A stretch of DNA of 64,000 bases from NCBI RefSeq assembly GCF_021025955.1, contig NZ_JAJNCL010000014.1:1-64000 (forward strand), given 5' to 3'. Shown one piece after another: positions 57,576-64,000 of this stretch. This stretch comes from Rhodococcus qingshengii. Lineage in GTDB: Bacteria > Actinomycetota > Actinomycetes > Mycobacteriales > Mycobacteriaceae. The number at the start of each line of letters is the position of its first letter. The stretch's first letter is position 1. Under the pieces are notes generated by a model, which saw only the letters and a list, made by a program, of their open reading frames with translations, ran no database searches and was not told the DNA's origin. The position numbers were made by a program, and so were the translations under genes.

Positions 57576-58261
57576 CGTTCCCGGTTCTCGTTCCACGGCT
57601 GGGCATAACCGAACCGCGATCGTGCCTCATCGAGGCGGATACCTTCGCTCACCGCGGCCGCGATCTTCGCTTCGGTTCGCTCGACGGCTTCTGCCCGTGT
57701 GATGACGTCCGCAGCTTTGTCCTCTGGAATGACGAGTACACCATTGTCGTCGGCGATAATGAGATCCCCGGGACGAACGATCACCGTGCCGACTGTCACC
57801 TCACGCCCCACGGCGTCTAGCTCGACGCGATTCTTTCCGGACACCATCGACACTCCGACACTGAACAACGGATAGTCCGCGTCGCGGATTTCGGTGATGT
57901 CACGTGCAGCCCCGTGTACCACCGTCCCTCTGACCCCTTGACGCTGAGCGACGGAGGTCAGCAGACCTCCCCAATTCGTGCAGTCGGTATTCGCGAAATT
58001 GTCCACGACGACGACCGAACCTGCGGGCACATCATCAAGGTAGTTGGCAGCATTGTGAAATCCGCTGACGGCTTCCGCCACCGGCCGGTAAGTCACGGTG
58101 TATGCAGGGCCGACAGTTCGGGAGCCGGGCACCCTGGGTACCAGGCCCCTGAGGTGGCCGGTGAGACCCAGGCTGTCGAGAGCATCCGACACGGCAGCAG
58201 TATCGAGTTGTTCTGCCCTGTATACGAGTTCGGTGGACACTTGTGGCTTGGAAGTGGTCAT
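57572..58261 (-). CDS. RraA-family aldolase/decarboxylase
   Basis: 229 residues. LDTAAVSDALDSLG...GSRTVGPAYTV, AGSVVVVDNFANTDCTNWGGLLTSVAQRQGVRGTVVHGAARDITEI and RPGDLIIADDNGVLVIPEDKAADV are the RraA signature blocks, with the metal-binding RD in GAARD. Enzymes of this family cleave 4-hydroxy-4-methyl-2-oxoglutarate or 4-carboxy-4-hydroxy-2-oxoadipate, or decarboxylate oxaloacetate. In an operon with a dehydrogenase and a second aldolase, a hydroxy-oxo-acid substrate is likely. ATG overlaps the upstream stop (ATGA). Confidence 0.85.
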   Translation of the reverse strand: MTTSKPQVSTELVYRAEQLDTAAVSDALDSLGLTGHLRGLVPRVPGSRTVGPAYTVTYRPVAEAVSGFHNAANYLDDVPAGSVVVVDNFANTDCTNWGGLLTSVAQRQGVRGTVVHGAARDITEIRDADYPLFSVGVSMVSGKNRVELDAVGREVTVGTVIVRPGDLIIADDNGVLVIPEDKAADVITRAEAVERTEAKIAAAVSEGIRLDEARSRFGYAQPWNENRER

Positions 58262-59349
58262 CGTTCGATCTCCTTCAGAACCGCGTTTGCTGCTGCGGTA
58301 GTGGTTGCGGTACCTCCGAGGTCGTAAGTCACATCGGACGAGTGGCGCCGCTCCACGACTGTGCGAACGGCACTGCGGATGGTCGTCGCTTCACGGGGGA
58401 AGTCATGGTGTTCGGCGATTTCGGCGATCGTCAGTATGGTCGCCAACGGGTTGGCGCGGCCGGTGCCCGCCATTTTCGGCGCGCTCCCGTGGACTGGTTC
58501 GAAATAGCTGCCGCTACTCCCCAGATTCGCACTGGGTGCCAGCCCGAGCCCGCCCATGATCCCAGCACCAAGATCGGACAAGATATCACCGAACATGTTC
58601 TCCGCCAGTATCACTCCGAAACGTTCAGGACGGGTGACCATCCACAGGGCTAGTGCATCTACGTTGAGGATCTCCACCTCGATCTCGGGGTGCTCCTCGG
58701 CAATCGATTCGACGATGCCTCGTAAAAGCGTGCTCGACGCTCGAAGTACGTTCGGTTTGTCGGCCACTGTGACGCGGTCGAAACCGTGCGAGTGCGCGTA
58801 CGCGAATCCGAAACGCACTAATCGCTCGATACCGGTGCGCGTTTGCAGCCGAATCGTCGCTGCGGTCTCCTCGCGACCGGAGTCTGCGGCGTTCGGGTGT
58901 ACCCGTACGTGTTCCCATAAGTCAGCCGGCACCGGCCGGAAGTCCAGGCCGGCGTAAAGACCTTCAGTGTTCTCACGAATGACGACGAAATTGAACTGGT
59001 CGTTTCGTAGGTCTCGTATGGGGCGCACATTGGCGTAGAGCCCGAGATTCTGCCTCAATTGGATGACGGGCGATCGGTAGATCGGTGGATTGACGCGAAG
59101 ACAAGTGGGTAGTTCCTGCTCGGCTTCTCTGGCAGGTTTGCTGGTGATCGCCCCTAGTAGGCACGTGTCGGTTTTACCGAGTAATTCCCAAGTCTGCGGA
59201 GGTACAGGGTCACCGCCCGATCGCCAGCACTCCCAGCCGACATCCCCGTATTCGAGCGCCCAGGGCAACCCAACGGTTTCGATCACGGGGAGCGCAGCGT
59301 TGATAACGTCTGGGCCGATACCGTCACCGGGCAGAACTGCTAATTGCAT
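58258..59349 (-). CDS. Isocitrate/isopropylmalate-dehydrogenase-family enzyme
   Basis: 363 residues of the beta-decarboxylating dehydrogenase family. LPGDGIGPDVINAALPV, VVIRENTEGLYAG, DRVTVADKPNVLRAS, FGVILAENMFGDILSDLGAGIMGGLGLAPSANLG and FEPVHGSAPKMAGTGRANPLATILT are all intact. It oxidises and decarboxylates a 2-hydroxy-3-carboxy acid with NAD(P)+. The gene is away from leuCD/leuB-type genes, so tartrate, 3-alkylmalate or a pathway-specific substrate is more likely than leucine synthesis. Overlaps the next gene's end by 26 bases. Confidence 0.88.
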   Translation of the reverse strand: MQLAVLPGDGIGPDVINAALPVIETVGLPWALEYGDVGWECWRSGGDPVPPQTWELLGKTDTCLLGAITSKPAREAEQELPTCLRVNPPIYRSPVIQLRQNLGLYANVRPIRDLRNDQFNFVVIRENTEGLYAGLDFRPVPADLWEHVRVHPNAADSGREETAATIRLQTRTGIERLVRFGFAYAHSHGFDRVTVADKPNVLRASSTLLRGIVESIAEEHPEIEVEILNVDALALWMVTRPERFGVILAENMFGDILSDLGAGIMGGLGLAPSANLGSSGSYFEPVHGSAPKMAGTGRANPLATILTIAEIAEHHDFPREATTIRSAVRTVVERRHSSDVTYDLGGTATTTAAANAVLKEIER

Positions 59350-60064
59350 GGCTTGTCTCCAAAGGTTGGCGGATCTCGGTCAACGCGACGTCGATGCACG
59401 TCGGGTTGTGGTGATGTGGTCGCATACCGGCGCCGGCCACCGACAAAGTGCTGGAAGTTGGCCCGTCGGCAGTGTGTTCGGCCCCGACCAATTGGGATCG
59501 TGTTCCAACGATGCTCACGATTCGACCTGGGTATCTGTGCGTCGCCTCGTCGAGGTCGACTGTCCGCAACATCGACAGTCCGGTAGCAATTCGTCGAGCT
59601 GCGACATGGCGGCTGTGCCGTGTCAGCTGCAGTGGCGGAGTCGGAGGTGCTGCTTCACCGGCGGGCGTCACTTTTGCGTGCAGTTCGACCATGGCCGCAT
59701 CGATACCCCCTGACGCGGCGAGGTTGATGATCGTGGTCAACCGGGCGCTGAGTTTGGGGCTGGTCCGCACCGGTCCGGAGACCGTGAGCACTGGACAAGA
59801 TAGGCGGTTCCGTACTGCGAACATTGTCGCGACGGCGCCTCCGAGGGCATTTCCGCAGACAAGATCGAAGCGCAAGCCGGAAAGGTGTTCAGCCCACAAC
59901 TCTGCCAAGTGTTCGATGCTGGTGGCCTCTTCGGTGAGGGAGTTCGTGTCGACGATGTGTGCGGCGATTCCGTGTCGATCGAGCCCTGCTCTGATTGGTT
60001 CGACGGATGCACCTTCGTCCCAGATCGGCAGTGCCGGAGCGAAGATCACTGCTCGAGCGGTCAC
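59324..60064 (-). CDS. Alpha/beta-hydrolase-fold protein lacking the usual nucleophile
   Basis: 246 residues. AVIFAPALPIWDEGASVEPIRAGLDRHG, a strand-5 elbow FDLVCGNALGGAVATMFA and RYPGRIVSIVGTRSQLVGAEHT fit an alpha/beta hydrolase. The nucleophile elbow normally reads GxSxG but here is G-N-A-L-G, with Ala in the Ser position. It may be inactive, use another mechanism such as a lyase or dioxygenase-like member, or bind rather than cleave. The C-terminus HHHNPTCIDVALTEIRQPLE is His-containing. Its stop overlaps the dehydrogenase start, and its ATG overlaps the aldolase stop. Confidence 0.65.
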   Translation of the reverse strand: MTARAVIFAPALPIWDEGASVEPIRAGLDRHGIAAHIVDTNSLTEEATSIEHLAELWAEHLSGLRFDLVCGNALGGAVATMFAVRNRLSCPVLTVSGPVRTSPKLSARLTTIINLAASGGIDAAMVELHAKVTPAGEAAPPTPPLQLTRHSRHVAARRIATGLSMLRTVDLDEATHRYPGRIVSIVGTRSQLVGAEHTADGPTSSTLSVAGAGMRPHHHNPTCIDVALTEIRQPLETSHAISSSAR

Positions 60065-60999
60065 GCGCTGAGCGCCTGTTCGAGGTCACGTGCCGCACGA
60101 ACTCTGGCTTGCGAGTCCAGTCCGTGCACCTTGCTTTTGTGTTCGATCGACAGGTTGTATCGCCCGAGTAGTAGATCGGTGGCAGGAACGACTGGCGCCG
60201 ATTCCGGAACCGTGTCTGATAGTAGGGCGGAGAGGTCGAGCAGTGCTGCAAGTTCGAATCCTGAGCTTTCCGGTGCGCAGCTGTCGAGGTATGAAATCCA
60301 CTGCTCTGCGATGAGATTGCCCGCTCCTTTGCCCATGCCCAACACAGATGAGTCGATCCAGGATGCGCCTGCCGAAACTGCTGCGATGGCGTTCGCGAGC
60401 GCCAAGCCAATGTTGTTGTGTGCGTGAAATCCGATTTGGAGACCGCTGAAATCGCCGGCGACCGTGACCATTCGGGTGACATCTGCTGGTTGCATCGCTC
60501 CGTTGGAATCGGCTAGGTATAGTGCGTTCGCTCCCGCAGCGGCCGCAGCACCGGACAGTTCTGCGATCGTTCGGGGCGTGAGGTTGCTGACTCTGGTGAG
60601 GTTCGCCGCGCAGACGAAACCCAGAGATCGGGCGTGGGAGATCAAGTTCCAGGTGAGTGAAGGATCATTCGCGTTGACGCACAAGCGGATCAGTCGGGCT
60701 CCCGCGGCGTAGGCCGATTCGAGATCCTCTGCGTCGACATTGTGGGGGTGGGCGATCAGGGCGACATGATCAGCGCCGATTCGGGCGGTGACGTCTTCGA
60801 TGTAGTCGTCGTCGCCTCTGCCTGTGAGGCCGTTACTTGTGTTGGGGTTGAAAGATCCATTCCGGTAGGCGATTTCGACCCAGTCAAATCCGGCCTCGAC
60901 GGCCAATGCTGCGTGGTCGAGTGCGTACTGCCTGGGAAAATTGAAGGTGTTGCGGTAGCCGCCGTCACGTAGTGTGACGTCAAGATTGGTCAGGCGCAT
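60061..60999 (-). CDS. HMGL-type aldolase (4-hydroxy-2-oxovalerate-aldolase-like)
   Basis: 312 residues, TIM barrel. NLDVTLRDGGYRNTFNFP is the DRE/TLRDGG metal-binding N-terminal motif of the HMG-CoA lyase/DmpG superfamily. FHAHNNIGLALANAIAAVSAGASWIDSSVLGMGKGAGN contains the HxH metal ligands and the conserved GMGxGAGN loop. It should cleave a 4-hydroxy-2-oxo acid to pyruvate or a similar fragment. No acylating aldehyde dehydrogenase partner is visible. ATG at 60999 is chosen for GAGGAG seven bases upstream. Confidence 0.82.
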   Translation of the reverse strand: MRLTNLDVTLRDGGYRNTFNFPRQYALDHAALAVEAGFDWVEIAYRNGSFNPNTSNGLTGRGDDDYIEDVTARIGADHVALIAHPHNVDAEDLESAYAAGARLIRLCVNANDPSLTWNLISHARSLGFVCAANLTRVSNLTPRTIAELSGAAAAAGANALYLADSNGAMQPADVTRMVTVAGDFSGLQIGFHAHNNIGLALANAIAAVSAGASWIDSSVLGMGKGAGNLIAEQWISYLDSCAPESSGFELAALLDLSALLSDTVPESAPVVPATDLLLGRYNLSIEHKSKVHGLDSQARVRAARDLEQALSA

Positions 61000-61051
61000 T
61001 TCAAGCTCCTCGGCGTTGGGCTGAATTCGAACGGGATTGTGTGTCAGGTAG

Positions 61052-62446
61052 TCACAGGTTCGAGATCGAGGTGCCAGCACGTCGGCCGAAGATGACCGAG
61101 CGGAGCACCGATGTTGCTGGCGGGTATTCGCTGTAGTACAGACCGGTTGCTTCACCTGCTGCGAACAGACCGGGAATAGGCGTTCCCGACGGTGTAAGGA
61201 CGCGGGCATCAGGGTCGGTTCGGATGCCTCCGTAGGTGAAGCACAACGCGGCTGTCAGGGGAAACCCGATGTACGGCGCTGTATCGATGGGGGTTGCCCA
61301 GTTAGACTTGTCGATTGTCAGGCCTTCGGTCCGTTTACCATCGAATTGTGTGTGGTCGAATGCGACATCGTTGGTGGCAGTGTTGAACTGCGAGATCGTC
61401 GCTGTGAGTGCTGCGGGTTCCAGACCGAGTTGCTCGGCCAAATCTTCGATCGTGTTCGACGTGACCGGTGGGACGTCGCTCAGGAGAGCGCGCTCGAACC
61501 AGGGCAAGTTGACGGAGGTGGCGTCACCGATCCAGTAGGCGCTCTGGTTCTGATGCGCCCAGATCGAGTAGCCGACTTTTTCGAAGGTGTTGTCCCATGT
61601 GTCTTTTCCTTCGTCGATGAAGCGTTCGGCGTGGTCATTGACGAATATTCCTGCAGGAAATCCGTAGAGAACCGCGTCGGCGGATGTCGATCGACGATCG
61701 ACGGGTTCGGCGTGGATGCCGTCGAATGCTCCGGCTGTGTCAGCTCCCACCTCCAGTGCCATCCGGAGTGCGTCGCCTCGGTTGTTGGCGATGCCTGGCG
61801 CGATGAGTGGTAGTTCCCATGCGCGGGGGCCGATGTAGCGGGTGAGCATTTCCGGGTTTCCCTCGAATCCGCCGTTGGCGAGGACGACAGCAGAACCGGT
61901 CAGGTCGTGTTGGCCTTGTGGAGTTCGTACTCGTACGCCGGTGACGACTCCGTTTGTGGTCAGTAGCGACAGCGCTTCGGTTTGGTACAACAAGTCCACT
62001 CGGTTGTCGGATTCGAGTGTTGTGGAGAAGGATTCGACGATGGATCCGCCTCCTCCGACGGGGCTTGCCGGCGCAGCCATGGAAGGCTGCCCGCTGACAA
62101 AGGTGTGAGGAAACGGGAATTGGTTGAAGCTGATCTCGACTCCTTGATCCTGCAGAAATGCGATAGCTGCAGGTGTGTCTTTCTGCAAGATCTGTAGGTA
62201 GTCGAGATCAGCACGCCCTCCAGATGTTTCAGTGAGCCGATCCGAGTATGTGTCGTCGAAGTTGTGTTCGCTGTCGATGCGGAGAAACGCCCCGGTCCAT
62301 CGGGTCGCGCCACCGCGCTCTTCACGGGAGGAACGTTCGAGGACGGCTACGCGTGCGTCGGCGTCGGCGCTTTCCAGGTAGGTGACGGCAGCGGCGAGCC
62401 CAGCGGCTCCGTGCCCTATTACGACGAGGTCGAACGAGGTGTTCAC
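61052..62446 (-). CDS. FAD-dependent dehydrogenase, fumarate-reductase/TcuA-like
   Basis: 464 residues. FAD-binding N-terminus FDLVVIGHGAAGLAAAVTYLESADADARVAVLE, GGATRWTG, GSAVVLANGGFEGN, CFTYGGIRTDPDARVLTPSGTPIPGLFAAGEATGLYYSEYPPATSVLRSVIFGRRAG. This is the fumarate reductase/succinate dehydrogenase flavoprotein-like family, similar to tricarballylate dehydrogenase and 3-ketosteroid dehydrogenase. It would introduce or reduce a C=C bond next to a carboxyl or carbonyl group. No heme or Fe-S partner is encoded next to it. Confidence 0.85.
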   Translation of the reverse strand: MNTSFDLVVIGHGAAGLAAAVTYLESADADARVAVLERSSREERGGATRWTGAFLRIDSEHNFDDTYSDRLTETSGGRADLDYLQILQKDTPAAIAFLQDQGVEISFNQFPFPHTFVSGQPSMAAPASPVGGGGSIVESFSTTLESDNRVDLLYQTEALSLLTTNGVVTGVRVRTPQGQHDLTGSAVVLANGGFEGNPEMLTRYIGPRAWELPLIAPGIANNRGDALRMALEVGADTAGAFDGIHAEPVDRRSTSADAVLYGFPAGIFVNDHAERFIDEGKDTWDNTFEKVGYSIWAHQNQSAYWIGDATSVNLPWFERALLSDVPPVTSNTIEDLAEQLGLEPAALTATISQFNTATNDVAFDHTQFDGKRTEGLTIDKSNWATPIDTAPYIGFPLTAALCFTYGGIRTDPDARVLTPSGTPIPGLFAAGEATGLYYSEYPPATSVLRSVIFGRRAGTSISNL

Positions 62447-62471
62447 GGTGGTTCCTTTCTGATCGGGGATG

Positions 62472-63056
62472 TCAGGATTCCGGGCTGATGATGTGTGCCG
62501 AGCGGTAGAGCCTGTAGCGGGCTTCCGTGGTGGTTTCAGCGAAAGCTGCGTAGCGCGTTGTGAACTCGGGGTCGTCGAAAATCGCTTCGAATTCGTTCAG
62601 ACTGTTCCATCGGGCGAAGTTGATGATGCTGTCGTTCTGTGTGCTTCGGAGCAATCTTGACCCGAGGAAACCGGTCGCGGTGTGGGCGACGTGGTCGACT
62701 GCGTCGTTGAGTGCTGCCAGTGATTTCTGAGGGTCGTCAGTGAGCGCGACGTTGATGAGAGTGACCTCGTCAGAGTTCGGGCGGGGAAAGACGCCGGGGG
62801 CGCTGTAGGTACTGGCGAAGTGAATTCGGTCGTATCGGGCCAGCCCGTCGACGGTCCACGGGTCGCTGGCGACCAGTTTGTCGACAGCTTCGTCGTCGAG
62901 GTCTGAGGTGATTACGACGCCACCACCACCGTCTCTGGGTCCGGCTGCGACCACAGTGCCGGCGTTGATTTGCTCGCGTAGCCATCGAATGTGGTCAGGT
63001 TTGCTGCGGGTGAGGACGTCAGGATCCGCAAGATAGGTAAGTTGTAGTACGAACAT
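62472..63056 (-). CDS. YciI-like/antibiotic-biosynthesis-monooxygenase fusion protein
   Basis: 194 residues. The first 85 (FVLQLTYLADPDVLTRSKPDHIRWLREQINAGTVVAAGPRDGGGGVVI...DPWTVDGLARYDRIHFAST) form a YciI-type ferredoxin-like domain. The last 100 (VTLINVALTDDPQKSLAALNDAVDHVAHTATGFLGSRLLRSTQNDSIINFARWNSLNEFEAIFDDPEF) form an ABM domain. Each domain usually acts as a dimer, so the fusion makes an intramolecular hetero-pair. Likely a small cofactor-independent monooxygenase, isomerase or muconolactone-isomerase-like enzyme. Confidence 0.75.
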   Translation of the reverse strand: MFVLQLTYLADPDVLTRSKPDHIRWLREQINAGTVVAAGPRDGGGGVVITSDLDDEAVDKLVASDPWTVDGLARYDRIHFASTYSAPGVFPRPNSDEVTLINVALTDDPQKSLAALNDAVDHVAHTATGFLGSRLLRSTQNDSIINFARWNSLNEFEAIFDDPEFTTRYAAFAETTTEARYRLYRSAHIISPES

Positions 63057-63107
63057 CGGTTTCGCCTTCTTTCGTTGTCGCTGAATGGTGCTCGGGGCCT
63101 GGGCCGG

Positions 63108-64000
63108 TCAGTGAGCGGGAAGTGCGTCGCGGAACTCGGTCGTCCCGAGCGCGTCCAGAACCGAGCAGGCCTGTGCGATCATCGACTCGATGATCTGAGC
63201 GGCTGGTTGAACCGAGGTAATCAGATCGATGTTCTCCCCCGCGAACAACGGTCGTTGTGTGACGTCGTCACCGGAGACCGATTGCGACCATGCGTCGACG
63301 AGGGTGGCAGCGTTGTCGGCGAGTTCGTCTTCATGGCCAAACCATTTGCGGGAGAAGTCGTTCCCGAGAGTGCGAGCGGTGTACTGAGATGGCCAGGGAA
63401 TTGAACGGATGATGTCGAATGCACGGGTATCGAGGAGATCTCGACTGTGTCCATTGATCAAGGAATCGGTGAAGGACGGGCTTGTGAGTGCCTCGGCGGC
63501 GGCGGCGAACCGAGTGCCGATCATGACCCCGTCGGCACCGAGAGCGAGTGCTGCCGCCAGTCCCCGGCCGTCTGCGATTCCACCGGCTGCGACAAGTGGG
63601 ATCTGCCCGTTGAGTGCGTCCGCGACTGCTGGAATGAGCGGAAATGTTGCACGGTCTTTGTGGTGTCCACCCGCTTCGGATCCTTGGGCAATGATCACGT
63701 CGGCTCCGGCAGCGGCGGCTTCTTGAGCTTGGTCGGTGTCGTGAACCTGCACGGCGGCTAACAGGTTTTCGCGTTGAATGGCTGCGACGTATTTGTTTGT
63801 CTGGGCGGCATTTCCGAACGACAATGCAACGAGTGGCGGCCGGTGGGACAAGACGCTGTCGAGCAAGTGAGGGGCCTTGTCGAAGGTGAACGTCACCAGG
63901 CCTGCCCCCCAGACGCCACGTGACCGGGCGGCGATGGGCAACTCCGAAGCTATGAATTCTTCGTTGCCGTAGCTGACTCCGACAAGGCCGGCACCACCAG
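63108..64000 (-). CDS. Nitronate monooxygenase family protein (partial, runs off the window)
   Basis: The C-terminal 297 residues are present; the frame continues to the right edge (GGAGLVGVSYGNEEFIASELPIAARSRGVWGAGLVTFTFD). ADVIIAQGSEAGGHHKDRATFPLIPAVADALNGQIPLVAAGGIADGRGLAAALALGADGVMIGTRFAAAAEA holds the FMN-binding site and the GGH catalytic motif of the 2-nitropropane-dioxygenase-like family. Many members oxidise nitronates; others reduce enoyl groups or quinones. The operon may continue beyond 64 kb. Confidence 0.85.
   Translation of the reverse strand, partial: GGAGLVGVSYGNEEFIASELPIAARSRGVWGAGLVTFTFDKAPHLLDSVLSHRPPLVALSFGNAAQTNKYVAAIQRENLLAAVQVHDTDQAQEAAAAGADVIIAQGSEAGGHHKDRATFPLIPAVADALNGQIPLVAAGGIADGRGLAAALALGADGVMIGTRFAAAAEALTSPSFTDSLINGHSRDLLDTRAFDIIRSIPWPSQYTARTLGNDFSRKWFGHEDELADNAATLVDAWSQSVSGDDVTQRPLFAGENIDLITSVQPAAQIIESMIAQACSVLDALGTTEFRDALPAH

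Overview
The window is high-GC actinobacterial DNA and reads as Rhodococcus, most likely the R. erythropolis/qingshengii group or a close relative. Evidence: GTG/TTG starts with AGGAGG-type ribosome binding sites, 4-base start/stop overlaps, IdeR-type iron boxes, FadA5/FadA6-type steroid thiolases, a GTP-dependent PEP carboxykinase, and an NRPS whose C-A-T-E / C-T-A / C-A-T-TE order matches HtbG, the heterobactin synthetase known from R. erythropolis PR4. Family assignments rest on reading translated sequence by eye; no database search was run.

Layout. (1) 0.2-6.3 kb: a SulP anion transporter with two small membrane proteins, a divergent small zinc-ribbon ORF, PEP carboxykinase with a malic-enzyme-like protein, and an ArsR regulator. 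A perfect 28-bp palindrome before SulP recurs in degenerate form before the other two units, suggesting one ArsR regulon. (2) 6.4-11.5 kb: a FadA5-like thiolase, then a deletion scar joining an N-truncated FadA6-like thiolase to an N-truncated HxlR regulator, a lipoprotein, and an IS3-family element whose transposase lacks one catalytic Asp. (3) 11.8-21.7 kb: five genes matching acetophenone carboxylase apcABCDE in order and size, facing a divergent AcoR/MimR-type activator that lacks the GAFTGA loop. (4) 21.7-29.4 kb: a gene-poor accessory stretch with remnants, an AraC regulator divergent from a siderophore-binding lipoprotein, a SUKH protein, a zinc-ribbon protein, a replication-initiator-like HTH protein and a DUF1801 protein.

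(5) 29.4-51.9 kb: the heterobactin-type siderophore cluster. Isochorismate synthase lies divergent from a stand-alone aryl carrier protein, 2,3-dihydro-DHB dehydrogenase, DHB-AMP ligase and isochorismatase. These are followed by a small flavoprotein, the 4,175-residue NRPS, a siderophore-binding lipoprotein, an EntS-like exporter, a siderophore-interacting flavoreductase, and a convergent second MFS exporter. Both exporter frames are broken in this sequence. DHB made by the entC/A/B-type enzymes is adenylated, loaded on the free carrier protein and condensed by HtbG with (by analogy and pocket residues) Arg, Gly and N-hydroxy-Orn. The ornithine N-hydroxylase is not in the window. Iron boxes precede both transcription units.

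(6) 52.3-55.7 kb: a 25-residue amphipathic peptide gene with a strong ribosome binding site, a PPOX-family protein, and an MFS transporter with a divergent ArsR regulator. (7) 55.8-64 kb: a LysR regulator convergent with a tightly coupled eight-gene catabolic operon running off the right edge: DUF6282 hydrolase, RraA-type aldolase, isopropylmalate-dehydrogenase-like, alpha/beta-hydrolase-like, HMGL-type aldolase, TcuA-like flavoprotein, YciI-ABM fusion and nitronate monooxygenase. I could not match it to a known pathway; it and the apc operon are the best places to look for undescribed biology. Bases 1-189 hold no gene I can support. I saw no tRNA, rRNA or CRISPR array.
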